From: Armillaria gallica
Lineage: Eukaryota; Basidiomycota; Agaricomycetes; Agaricales; Physalacriaceae
NCBI GenBank assembly: GCA_037576215.1
Contig: JBANDB010000003.1
Span: 1,364,001 to 1,428,000, forward strand
Reading direction: 5' to 3'
DNA: 64,000 nt
Shown: positions 43,793-54,931 of the stretch, piece by piece
Layout: the number at the start of each line of letters is the position of its first letter
How positions within the stretch are numbered: position 1 is the stretch's first letter
Made by a program: the position numbers and the translations under genes
Notes under the pieces: generated by a model
Seen by the model: only the letters and a program-made list of their open reading frames with translations
What the model was told of the DNA's origin: nothing
The model's database searches: none

Positions 43793-45676
43793 CTTTGGTC
43801 GATTGGGGCAATCGCACTTCATGTGGCCTGGTTTGCCACAACCAAAGCATAACCCCTCTGCCTGTTTCCTATCAATGTCCATTGGTGCGCTGCATCCTCC
43901 ATAAGTCGTGCTGCTAGCCATTTTCTTCTCCAGTGTAGTGGCTGGCGCTTGACCACCCTTCTGGGCCGTGGTCACCTTTGGTGCCTGTGGTTTTGCATCG
44001 GCATGTCCTGGGTTAGTTTTGGCTCTCTTGAGTTGATAATTATAGTCGATGCGGAGGATGCGTTTCTTCCACTTGTCATAGCTGGTCAGCATGTCTCCAT
44101 CAGCGGTGTATATTGTGTTTTTGCTAGTTTCGCGTGCTGCCTTCTTGATCTGTGCGAGCATGACCTGCTCATTGTCCCATACCCCTGCGTCGTACACCAG
44201 CTCCTCGAACTTCTGGAAGAACTGATCACCATCCTTGTAATCAGTCTGCCTGAGCTTCTCCCACTGTGTGTACTTGATTTGCATATTGGAGTCCTTCCAG
44301 AAGCATGCTGTTACCTCTTCCTTAAACTCGTCGTAGGAAGGGTAGAGCTGGCTCCCGTTGGTGTTCTTTCTGAGCATCTGTGCTGCTAGTTCCCACCACT
44401 TCTGTGCATCGTCTTTGAAGCGAGAGACACAGAACAAGACCATGTGTGGTGAGTTTCGGTAGTGTTGGTTCCATAAATTGAAGTGCATCTCACACTGAGA
44501 GAAGAAGCACGAGATGTCAGTGGATTCCCCCCTGAAAGGCTCAATGTCCTTCAGGATCTTTGGTTTGAAGTTGTCAAAGGGGGCAATGCCTCCTTGCGTC
44601 AAAACCCAGGGGTCCAGTGGTTCAGGGGCCATAGGTGGTGGTGGGAATCATGGCAGTGCCCATAACCAAGGTACAGCAGGGGGGGGGGGGGTTGAGGCAG
44701 CTGGCTTGGCTGTCCTCCGCCTGATCCTGATGCTTCTGCTGCTCCTGCAAAGGGGCGATATCCTTTAGTGTATGTTCCTGGTGGTGCTCTTCCCCTGACA
44801 TAGGAGAAGGCAGAGACCAGTGCCTGGGGTGGTGGCACCGGCGATTCATCTGGCATTGGTTCTGGGATCTCGATATTGGGTGGTAGATCTTCGCCGATTG
44901 ACCGATAAGGTGTGGGTACCTGTATGGGCTTTTCCGGGTGTAATTCATTTCAAAAAAGGCAGGCTTCTCTGTTAGCCTTGCCTTGCAGGATGTTGTCACA
45001 TGGGATTTGTTGGCCGGAAAAATAGAAATATTCATGCCCGGCATTGGTTTCCTTCCAAGCCAGGATCTGTAGTAATTCGTAGGCGAAGTAATTAAATAAC
45101 TGGAGATGGGTTGCATGTAATAATATCTTGGGGGTCTGAGTGAGCTTTCCCTGTTCATACAAATGAATTGCCTCCTTAAGCGTCATAGTTGGAGGTGGCA
45201 TTGGGAGGCGTCGGTGGGAGCTTGTGGACTGAAGGGACAGGGGATGGCAAGGGGCTTCCATGCCCAATGATTCCATTGATACACTGCACGTCAGGGAGGG
45301 GTTCAGTGGTAGCAGTGTTGTATGTGGTGCTGCTTGTGCTTGACTCACTTGGCCACCTTCCAAATCACTCTGTCTCTCCTTGTTGGTTGAGCCCCAGCTC
45401 GAGGCATCGACACGGTGGGAACAATGGGAATTGTGCCATGATCTCAGCAAGTTGTTGCCTTTGTGGAGGCTCGTCTGGGACCTGAAGATAGGAGGTACTG
45501 GCGACTGGGGTTGGGGTTCTTGTAGCAGCATGGGGTACTGGGGCCTCCCAATCGGTGATGCTGGGGAATAGTACTGAGCTCCTCCTGCAGTCAGAGAGGT
45601 AGGCATCGAGTGGTATGGTGAGGTTGTCCCAAAGCTCTGTGTCAATGGGAGGGGGAGCCCTGGCTGTAGATTTTAG
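43793..45676 (-). pseudogene. gag central and nucleocapsid part, copy 2
   Basis: Longest open part 43745-44632 (minus): PWVLTQGGIAPFDNFKPKIL, the capsid-like block with QCEMHFNLWNQHYRNSP, AQKWWELAAQML, FKEEVTACFWKDSNMQIKY, then the zinc knuckle CFGCGKPGHMKCDC and NRPKT, where A2 enters. Upstream, two further frames carry YFAYELLQILAWKETNAGHE and IPCDNILQGKANREA (44950-45645). The frame changes around a run of 13 G (44679-44691). Homology to copy 1 is continuous, so the frameshifts are decay. Confidence 0.82.
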
Positions 45677-45684
45677 GCTTTGAA

Positions 45685-48633
45685 TAAGGAGCTAGCCAGG
45701 CAAACCCGTTGAATTCTCAGAGCATCTAGCCAGCCAGCCAGATTCTATTTCACATATATTACTGAAATTGGTGCTTTGTAATCATCCTGGGGCACTGCCA
45801 CATTCCGTTTGGGCCAAATGGGCTCTGGGGCTGTTGGGCCCACCTATCGCACCCTCCCGCTCATCGTTTGGGTCCACAAAAAATTGAGGGGGTAGGAAAA
45901 ATAATATATTTTTAGATCCCACACCAACCACGCCAATCCGCTGCCTATATTGGCTGGATGCGCCAGTCCAACACAGGATGTACTTACTCATAGGAATATA
46001 TCATTCCCAATGTGGTAGGTCCTCAATTTTTGAAAGCGGGCTCAAATTTTTGCATGAATATTATATGGCAACAGAATACTCTTTAAATTTACATACATTA
46101 CTGTATTATATCACTATTATAACTACGCCAACCTTCTAATTTCTTTAAATGCAAGCAACAGTTGAGAAACAGGGCATTTTTGCAGTTTTTGGTGTTTGCC
46201 AAAGACATCTAAAATAGCTGGCAAGATGCTATACTTTCATCGTTTGAGCATCCCAGAGCCTTTCCATGCTCCATTAACATTATACATAGTCAGTGTACTA
46301 GTGTATATACTTGTATATGAGGTATTTTGGCATCCCAAGATATTCAAACTACAGATAATTGCAAAAAATGTATTTAGAATATCATATATCTGATGTTTTG
46401 AAGGGTATATAGTACACTGTGTACCCAAATCCCAATATCTCATCCCAACTAAAATGCCTTACATCATTTAATGTGATTCTGCACCAATATCCATTCCTGC
46501 CCTGAAAGAAATGCCCCACGAGGGCTCCAATATGCATAATGCACATATGAAACTTTCACTTGAAACCAACTTTGACCTAACATGAAAAGTGGATAATGAA
46601 GGGCATGGTGCCAGATCGGGGTGGATTGGACACCTTACATGGGTAGTATAATGTAAATAATACTATTAGCAAAAAGAATTACATTCGTTGAGATGCTCTA
46701 TAGGACCACAGAACTGAAATACGGTTCAAAATGTATAAAATCTGAAGTTTTGAGGACCAAATGGTGAATAACAACGAATTATGGACATTTGAATTACTAA
46801 ATACTACATACATACATCATCAATAGGTGAACTATAATATCCTGTCCATGTCTGAGGCCTCGGAGTGGGTGGTTCGAGCACAGGATGCATTCCGAGGATA
46901 CATTTTGCTTGCTCAATCACCCTGGACCGTAAATCCACACAGTGATCGAGTGGCTGTGCGACTTCCTTCTCTTCTTTTCACTACCATCTCCCCTTGCTTC
47001 GATGCTCACCTAGCATGCAGAGAGTGCTTTTTTACAAGTTAAAATGGTATGTTTTATTTATTTCTTTACTTCTAATGTTATTTTAGGTCCTTTCAGCACA
47101 TGCGGGAGCCCCAAGAGCCCCAGATTGTGTGTATCTTGCTCCCACTGCCTGCGTAAGCCCTCGAATGAGGCTGCATGATGTCCTACCCCCACCAGGGATG
47201 ACGATGGCACTTCCACCGTCGACGGTCATGATGATGCTCACCTACACCCCGCCACGCCTATAAATACCATCCCCATTCCCATTTCTACCTATCCAGCACC
47301 CCCCCCCCCACACTGACATCAGGGCCAATCGCCGTCGAACATGACTTTCGTGCACTACAAGAGTGTTTACTACATCCACAGATTCGATATCGGCCGTCAT
47401 CTCAGTGCAGGAGGGCTATGGAAGGCGATACATGCTATGATGACGACGTGCCCTGGGAATATCTAGGGGAAGGACTCTGGGAAGGGAGAGTGTGGAGGGA
47501 CAACGCAGGCAGGTGGGAGATGTCGAGGGGGAGGGTGGGAACAAGATCGGGACACCGACAGAGAACGACAACGACAATGACAACAACTGTGCCCTTCTAT
47601 GCAGTGATGGAAGACACTAGGACATACCACCTGGCGCAAGAATTGTGGCCGTACGATGATTACCGCCCCCACCGCTGCCGCTGCCTACCCCGCCAATATC
47701 CAACATCGGCCTGCCCCACTCCACCCAAGTAACCCAGCGACCCCACAGTCATGTATCTCCCACTCTTTGGGTGGGGGAACACAACTCGAATGTGTGCCAG
47801 CCACCCCAATGCCCCAGTCATTGTGGCTCGCTACCCAATCCCCATCCCCATGCCTCCTGCCCCATTTCTGCCCCTACAGCTCCACAACCACCACGAGAAC
47901 CTCACCACCCCCATTTTTGACATCGGGGAATCCCGTGGTGAGGTCTATTTCCCTCTCTAACCTCTGCATCACCATGAAAACGGCATCATCCCTCCCCTGC
48001 CCGTTTTCCCCATATCACTGGTGTCCTGGCCATTACGACAACCCCGGGACTGTTCATTTCAGTGCACAGGGTGCCCACCCCTTTGATGAGAATCTCTGCC
48101 ATGCCCCCCAACAGTGTCTACGCCCACAATGCTCACAGTGAGGGCATGTATATTTTTTTATTTCAAAAATATTGTAAATATGGCTATAAATTGAATATAT
48201 TTTACATCACAATAAGGGTACTTTAGCCTAGTTGTTAACTATGGTTATCATTGGAATTGAGTCCTTGGTGCTGTGATTCAAATCTTTTTGAGGGCAGTTT
48301 TTTTTTTTTTATTTAAAAAAAGATAATCCAGACACCACCTGATGAATCCAATGTTTAACAGGTGCCTGGCATGGGGGTCATGTCAGGAATAGGTCCCAAA
48401 ATATATTTTTAGGTCAGTCAATTTTTTGCCCATTCCAGCAATGAGCGGGAGGGCACAAAATTGAGCTCAATGCCATGCCAGGCATTGAGCTGGCCATTTT
48501 GCCTGTGGCAGTGCCCCAAGCTGATGACCAAGCACACCAGATTCAGAATTTAGGCCACTTGTGTGAATGTGGACCTAGCCAGTTGTGGCTAAAGCCCTTG
48601 AGAATTCAACGGGTTTTGCTGGCTAGCTCCCTA
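45685..48633. mobile_element. C: 2.9-kb TIR element inserted in gag of copy 2
   Basis: 31-bp terminal inverted repeats at 45688-45718 and 48600-48630 (29 of 31 identical, starting GGAGCTAGCCAG), each preceded outward by TAR, so the ends may read TARGGAGC. It separates two gag segments that are adjacent in copy 1 (TPFDPxDLW and the downstream block). An 8-bp duplication is not convincing (GCTTTGAA versus GCCTAAGG). Subterminal sequence at 45780-46000 and 48380-48520 resembles 32200-32450 in B and 56290-56560. ORFs at 46827-47042 and 47418-48141 (plus, the latter Pro/Thr-rich) have no recognised domain. A hAT-like non-autonomous element is my best guess. Confidence 0.6.
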
Positions 48634-49039
48634 GCCTAAGGCAAATCCTGGTCACCACAGGTGGGAGGGGGGCACCAGAGGTCATCTGGGTCAAAGGGAG
48701 TGGGGGCATTCATTGATGTTCTAACATCCCCATTACTATTGACACGACTGGGGTAGGGTGTGGGAGGCCTAGTATAGCGGTTTCCTGCCAGCTCGAATTG
48801 GACGAGTCGCTCCTCGAGTGCTCCAGGGGAGAGGGGGGTAGGTGTTCAAACAGCATAAGGGGTAGAGTTGGCGGAGCTGGTGGTTGGGGAAAGGACGATA
48901 ACTGGGTTATGCTCTCTGGAAGCAATGAGAGACCCTCCTCCCTCCTGAACGTCTCCCTGATCTTGCTGAAGATCGACTGGCTGCCGCTCGCAGAGGAAGC
49001 AAGGGAGGCACTCAATTGCTGATCTGTTCGGTACAGGTG
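48634..49039 (-). pseudogene. gag N-proximal part, copy 2, between C and Copia
   Basis: Reads DQQLSASLASSASGSQSIFS, KIRETFRREEGLSLLPESIT, FPQPPAPPTLPLMLFEHLPP and ends in VVSIVMGMLEHQ. It matches copy 1 gag at 560-870 (VFSQVMSMFKKEDLPPLPES, PPPALPVLPRTLFNLLPP, TMVTSLVTGMQ). The apparent N-terminus of this reading lies in the Copia LTR and is not native. Confidence 0.75.
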
Positions 49040-49372
49040 TGTTAGAGTGTGGAGTAGAGATCTATTAGGAAGATAACTCAGACAAGCACTCGGAATGTGA
49101 GAGACACGTCTATTCACCTATTAGGAAGATAACTACAAGCAATGTAAGTAAGGATAAGAACAAAGGTAAATAAAGGATAGCTCACCTCAGACAAGCACTC
49201 AGAATGCGAGAGACACGTCTGAGGCACACAGTACAACTATGATGGATATATACTGTACAGTAGACAGCGTGAATGTACATAGATAAGTAGAATGAAGTAA
49301 AATGAAGTGTAAATACACATAAGTCCATGGAGAAATAAAAGTCCGACTACAGCCACACTTGCAACTCCAACA
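49040..49372 (-). repeat. 3' LTR of the Copia element
   Basis: 333 bp. Internally it carries two copies of a 35-bp block (TCAGACAAGCACTC...GAGAGACACGTCT). It is preceded on the element strand by a purine tract (GAGGGGGAG, 49373-49381) that overlaps the pol stop codon. Confidence 0.95.
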
Positions 49373-49379
49373 CTCCCCC

Positions 49380-52300
49380 TCAAGCGGCATGTAGTCCCAA
49401 TTCCTTTGCAAAGTGTTTTGCCTTCGTGCTGGCCAACGGCTTGGTAAGGGTATTGGCAATCATGTCATTGGTGGGGCAGTAGACAAGGCGCATGGATCTG
49501 TTTTCGATAATCCAGTGAATAAAGTGATACCAGATGTCGATATGCTTGGTGTGTGCATGGTAGTGGTGCTCCTTGGCAAGGGAAATTGTGGACTGATTGT
49601 CAGAGAATAGCGTCGTTGGACCATCAATGAGGGAACCGAAGACTTCAGAAACAAGTGAGTGAAGCCATAGACCTTCCTTGGCAGCATGCATTGCCACAAT
49701 GTACTCCCCCTCAGTGGTGGAAAGAACGACGAGTTCTTGCTGCTTTGAGCTCTATGTGACAGCACTGCCATTGATGATGTAAGCGTAACCCGAGATCGCA
49801 CGCCGTTCCTCTTCCTGACTACCATCTGCATCCACCCATCCAGCTAGCTCCCTCTCCACTTCACCAAATGTTAGCTTCCAATCAAGAGTGCCCTTCAAGT
49901 ACCTGAAGACATGCTTGACAGCCTCCCAATGGGCCATACCGGGGTTTTGCAAGAACTTGGACAATTTGGTCACTGCAAAAGTGATATCTGGCCTTGTACC
50001 TTGCGACACGTACATCAAGGAACCAACAGCTTCAGAATATGGAATATTGCGCATGCTTGCGATGTCCTCAAGTGTAGTAGGAGCCTGGGCAGACGAGAGG
50101 TTCGCGCTGGGGTTGATAGGTGTGGACAGAGGTTTGAGGTCTTCAAGATGGAAGCAGCAGATTATGGACTCGATGTAGGAGCGCTAGGATAAGGAAATGG
50201 TGTGTCGTTCACGGTCTCGAGTAATTTCGATGCCTAGAAGCCAGTGGATAGGTCCCATATCAACAACTTCAACACGCATACCAATTTTTCTCTTTACTTC
50301 TGCCACCAACTCAATGCTCGATGCAACAATCGTACAATCATCAACATGGACCGCCAGTACAATGATGGACTCCCCTTCATGACGATAAAACACTGCCTGG
50401 TTGATGCTGCACTGTTTCAAGCCAAGCGTTTCATCACAGATCCATGTGAACGCCTGATACCATCGACGTCCGCTCTGCTTCAAGCCATAAATTGTTTTGT
50501 GAAGACGGAGTACCTTGCCAGTAGCATTGGGAAGGGGAAAACCAGGGGGCTGTCGCATGAATATCTTTTTGTCATTGGTGAGTTTGCCGTTGAGGTATGC
50601 GCCCTTGATATCAATCTGATGGATTTCCAGATCTAGCCATGCAGCGAGGGCAAGGATCGTCCAGATGGATGCGAGCTTGGCAACGGGGGCATAAGTATCG
50701 AAGTAGTCCACTCCTTCAACCTGAGAGAAGCCCTGAGCGACGAGTCTGGCCTTGTAACGTACCACTCTTCCCAATGCATCCTTTTTTAACCGAAAAACCC
50801 ACTTCGACCCCACAACATTAGCATCTTTTGGCGCCTCAACAACCTCCCAAGTCTGAGCCTCCACCAAGGTACGAATTTCCTCCTCAATAGCATCTTTCCA
50901 ACTATCCCAGTCCAGACGACGCTTTGCTTCAGCCAACAACAACGGATCAAGACCCAGTGCTGCACTGGAATCTGCAACCATAGAATACTCAAGCTCGCCT
51001 TCAACTTCTTTGACTGGATTTGCTGTATCGCGAAGCAGTTGGACAGGGTGTAGCTCCCAGCTTTTGTATTGCGTAGGGCGGGCAGCATGAGGAATATTTC
51101 GCCTTGACTCAGGCTGAGGTGGTGATGGCTCGGAGTCGCTGTCGTTGGTATGAGAAGGCGTAACAGGTGTGTTCGGCGGATTTTTGGGAGTAGGAGGTGA
51201 CTTGACTGACTGCTCTTTATCCTCCCCCTCAAGTTCCTCCATGACATCCTCCTTAGGCTCATCATCAACTTCAACCGTCACTTCAGGCTTCTGAAAAACA
51301 ACATTCCGCTCCACAGTAACCTTCCGCTCCCCTGGCCAATAAATCTGAAAACCCTGGCTCTCATCATCAATTCCAATCCACCGTGCCTCCTTTGCTCTCG
51401 GGTCCAATTTGGACTGGTTTTGCGCCTGATGCACGTAGCACACACAACCCCATTCATGAACCTGTGACAGATCCGGTTTCTGACCCGTGAGCATTTCATA
51501 CGGCGTCTTCCCATCTGGCAGTGCCTTAGTCGTCGTGCAATTTTTCAACCAGACAACATGACGAAGGGCCTCCCCCCATAGAAATTTCGGCAACCCACTC
51601 GCATGAAGCAAGGCACGTGTGCGCTCAAGTCCAACACCGTTGAAACATTTGGCCACACCATTCTCCTCTGGGGTATCATGCACGGTACGTTTTGATGTTG
51701 TGCCATGATCTTCGAGGTGATTGATGAATTCCTTACTCAGGTATTCACCGCCCCGGTCAGAGTGGATGGTACTGATATCAGCCTTTGTGTGGTTCTTGAC
51801 CCAAGCCTCAAATTTTTTGTAAGAGGCAAAGGTGTCCGATTTATTGCGAAGAAAATAAAGGTGTGTCAGACAGGAGTAGTCATCAATGAAGGTGATGAAG
51901 TATCTCCATCCACTGATCGTTTCAACGTGTGATGGGCCCCAGACATCAGAATGAACTTCCTGACCAAAGGTAGATGCTCTGCTGCCTTTTCGGACCTTGG
52001 GTACGGACTGACACTTCGTTTTTGCATAGATGCATGCTTCACAGAAGAAGGGATTGCCAGAAGGGGTTTTTTCGAGTTGGAGGCTGGTAACGAAGCCATG
52101 GGTGACAAGACGCTTGGCGGCGGTGAGGGACATATGACCTGGGAACCGATGCAGTTCAGTCTCGGAGAGTTTGACGGGTGATGCTGCATTCACCGCGCCC
52201 TTATCTCCTGACTCACACAATACACGGTATAGGCCCTTTTGCAAATAGGGGATGGCACCAACATGGTTTCCATCCGGGTCTTCAATGCGGCACTTTCCCT

Positions 52301-53945
52301 GACCAAATGTCAGGGTATACCCAGCTTGGTCTAGACAGCCGACAGATACGAGGGTATAGCCGATCTCTGGGGAATAGAGCACCTCAGTTAGGTGTATCTT
52401 CGATGTATCTGTGCCATCAGGTACATCAATGAGAATGTCCCCTTGACCGACAGCATTGAAATCTTGCTTGTTTGCGGTCATGAATCGTTTGGGCAGAATT
52501 TCTTTGTAAGTTTGAAACTCATCATGGTAAGGGGATAGATGCTGACTGCAACCGGAATCATATAGTTCGGCACGGATCAAAGAATTTGGAGCGGGGGCAG
52601 ATCCAGCTGGACACGCGACATCCTCTTCATCATCTTCAGCACTCTCATCCTCCTCCTCCTCCCACTCATCCTCGCTGTCCGACACGGACTCAAGATCAGG
52701 AAGCCCAGAGCACTCTGAATCAGAGTCGAATATGCTCTCCTCCTCGCTATCGGAGACATCCTCTAGGTCTGGTAAGGATTTGTTGTCACTCCCATCAAAT
52801 TCGGAAGCTGACAGCAGATTCAACTCAGGAATCTCGTCCCACGTATCATCGAACAATGACGACACATCAAAAATTGTGCCCTGCCCCAGTTGCAATCCCA
52901 GCAGCGCAGCAGCACTCAATGGTGCAGCAATAGCAGCCCAGACACTGTCATCCTCCCAGTCCATAACGGCATTCGCAGAACCGGAAGACTTTTGGTCAGA
53001 TTTGCCTTTCTCACTTCCCTCCTTCAAAAGTTTAGGGCTTGGACATTTCGATTGAACATGCCCACGTCCTCCGCAGTTCCAGCATACCCCTTTCGGTCGC
53101 CTCTCCTTCCCCTTCCACTTTGCACCACTGCTAGAGGGCGCAGCAAGTGCAACACCTGTATCTTTTGCTGCCGCTTTTTCTTGGGATCCTTTTCTACCCA
53201 GACAAACCTGATCATACTCCTCGACAGCGAGTTGCATGATATATGCAGGGTCTAGGGATATAGCTTGTGACGTAGCTAGTGATCCCGAGGTGATGGTAAA
53301 ACTGGTGGTGGGATTTCTGGAAGCGGTAGTAGCAGCAGCAGCAGCAGCATGAGCAGCATTGTTGGCAAAGAGAGCTGCTTTGGCAGCAGATGTGACAGTG
53401 GAAAGGTACCATTGATAATGGTAGGGAAGGGAGCCAATAATATGAGTTGAATATTCGTTGTCTGACAAGGTAACACTGACACTGCAGAGCTCTTCATATT
53501 TGGTGCGAAGGTCAGCTAAGTGCGTGCGAACATTGCCATTGTTCAGACACTTCATGCTGTCAAACTTGGCCCACATGTCTGCAACAATGTGGGTACTGAG
53601 GGTAGTAAACTTTTCAGTAAGGACATTCCACATCCATTCGACAGTGGGACAGCAAAGGAGCTCGGTGAGCGTAGAGTCCTCCAGCTTTTGAACGAGGTAG
53701 TGGCATGCTTCCTTCTCCTTTTTCTGCCACTCGACGACTTCAGCTCTAGCCGCCGCCATGGTAGCAGCATCATTGCCTTGTTGAGGGCCAGGAGGAGTGG
53801 AATCGGAACCGTCGAAATGGCCCCAGACACCCTTAGATTTGACAGCAATTTCGAAGCGGTGGTGGAAGATAAGCCAGTTCGTGCCCGACACATGTAGCTT
53901 TGGGACGTTCGACAGCGCAGTAAAATCAGCAGTGATGGTAGACAT
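49380..53945 (-). pseudogene. Copia Gag-Pol polyprotein, two nonsense codons
   Basis: One frame of 1522 codons from ATG 53945 (MSTITADFTALSNVPKLHVS) to TGA 49380, broken only by TAG 50184-50186 (where Gln is expected: SLS-RSYIESI) and TAG 49752-49754 (Trp expected in AVT-SSKQQE). Domains: Ala-rich gag with zinc knuckle CWNCGGRGHVQSKC; protease ELYDSGCSQHLSP; integrase HHCC and DDE (SDVWGP, IHSDRGGEY, PEENGVAK); RT (ARLVAQGFSQ, QIDIKGAYLNG, TIYGLKQSGRRWYQ, catalytic HVDD); RNase H (WVDADGSQEE, STTEGEYIVAM, LFSDNQSTISL). The frame is open upstream of 53945 into the LTR, but the ATG at 53945 fits the family start. Both stops are C-to-T type changes, so it was active recently. Confidence 0.95.
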
Positions 53946-54020
53946 GATGGGGATGGGACTCGGAGTCAAATTAGCAGCAACAGGATTCAGCAGCAGGGCG
54001 AGACGTGGGGCCCAATGACC

Positions 54021-54353
54021 TGTTAGAGTGCGGAGTAGAGATCTATTAGGAAGATAACTCAGACAAGCACTCGGAATGCGAGAGACACGTCTATTCACCT
54101 ATTAGGAAGATAACTACGAGCAATGTAAGTAAGGATAAGAACAAAGGTAAATAAAGGATAGCTCACCTCAGACAAGCACTCAGAATGCGAGAGACACGTC
54201 TGAGGCACACAGTACAACTATGATGGATATATACTGTACAGTAGACAGTGTGAATGTACATAGATAGGTAGAATGAAGTAAAATGAAGTGTAAATACACA
54301 TAAGTCCATGGAGAAATAAAAGTCCGACTACAGCCACGCTTGCAACTCCAACA
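54021..54353 (-). repeat. 5' LTR of the Copia element
   Basis: 333 bp. On the element strand it ends CTCTAACA, and the primer-binding region follows as GGTCATTGGGCCCCACG (from 54020 downward); TTGGGCCCC may pair with a tRNA, which I did not identify. Confidence 0.95.
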
Positions 54354-54530
54354 GGGTGTGTGGATTGGGATCTGCTGGAGTGGGACATCATTGTTGGGGT
54401 TTAGATTCTGGTTGAGAACAACAGTGGGTGTTGCTCTTTGTAACCGTGCTAGAGCTACGAGCGCAGTGATGATGGTGATGGTGCCAGGGGCTACAATGGC
54501 AGTGTAAACAATAATGTAGTCTCAATCCAT
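54354..54530 (-). pseudogene. gag N-terminus of chromovirus copy 2
   Basis: Starts at ATG 54530. The third codon is TGA (MD-stop-DYIIVYTAIVAP). The hydrophobic stretch TITIITALVALARL corresponds to ALLLTTAIILTVRF in copy 1, followed by NQNLNPNNDVPLQQIPIHTP, matching INPAPNSNDIPLQPQITIH. The Copia element enters at 54353. Confidence 0.7.
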
Positions 54531-54556
54531 GAAGGCTCCAATTAAGGAGCTAGGGA

Positions 54557-54569
54557 AGCCTCGAGCTAA
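54557..54569 (-). promoter_or_regulatory. Predicted self-priming primer-binding site, copy 2
   Basis: On the minus strand TTAGCTCGAGGCT, one base after the LTR. It pairs with the inferred transcript start AGCTTTAAGCTAA by 10 Watson-Crick and 2 G-U pairs with 1 mismatch. It is less perfect than in copy 1, as expected for a decayed copy. Confidence 0.6.
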
Positions 54570-54570
54570 A

Positions 54571-54926
54571 TGTTAACCCAATTCTCCAATCAAGCATAAA
54601 TAACGGCTGCCTCGCATTCGGACAGTCACCGTTAAGTCATGAATGGAGATAGGACTAAGCTTTTAGGCTCTAAGCAAATATTAAGCAAAAGATTGGTATG
54701 AATAAATGTTAGCTTAAAGCTAGGGTTATACAGTGAGAACTACATTACTTATATACGAAAAGCAGGAGCCTAATAATAAGTCTTTGGTGAGAGAAAGAAG
54801 CAAGGACATGCGTATGGCATGCGGATGATGAGCAAAAGGCAAACAATAGTCGCGAGGTGCTGTAATGATAGAATAGAGGGCGATAAGTGCTGAAGATAAG
54901 ATAAGGGAAATGAATAAGTCGTAACA
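54571..54926 (-). repeat. 5' LTR of chromovirus copy 2
   Basis: TGTTAACCC...GTAACA on the plus strand, followed by the right target duplication ATCTC (54927-54931). TATATAAG lies on the element strand upstream of AGCTTTAAGCTAA. Confidence 0.95.
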
Positions 54927-54931
54927 ATCTC

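Larger units (their letters stand above)
49040..54353 (-). mobile_element. Ty1/Copia retrotransposon, nearly intact, nested in copy 2
   Basis: 5314 bp with 333-bp LTRs at 49040-49372 (3') and 54021-54353 (5'), starting TGTTAG and ending CCAACA on the plus strand. By hand alignment they differ at 6 positions (about 98% identity), all transitions, 5 at CpG. The flanks are AGGTG (49035-49039) and GGGTG (54354-54358), a 5-bp duplication with one change. The domain order gag, protease, integrase, RT, RNase H is diagnostic of Copia. It is the youngest dateable insertion in the window. Confidence 0.96.
36794..54926 (-). mobile_element. Ty3/Gypsy chromovirus copy 2, complete but nested
   Basis: Full-length element on the minus strand. 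Two 356-bp LTRs (36794-37149 and 54571-54926) start TGTTA and end TAACA. A perfect target duplication ATCTC occurs at 36789-36793 and 54927-54931. Same gag/pol order as copy 1. Three insertions lie inside: A2, element C and the Copia element. Without them the element is about 8.1 kb. By hand alignment the LTRs differ at 18 positions, all transitions, 13 of them at CpG. Confidence 0.95.

Noticed and set aside
45685..48633. 8-bp target duplication for element C
   Set aside because: GCTTTGAA and GCCTAAGG match at only three of eight positions, so the superfamily call stays tentative.
53946..54098. Copia polyprotein start at 54098
   Set aside because: These codons lie in the 5' LTR and leader. 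The ATG at 53945, followed by a typical Copia gag start, is outside the LTR and more plausible.
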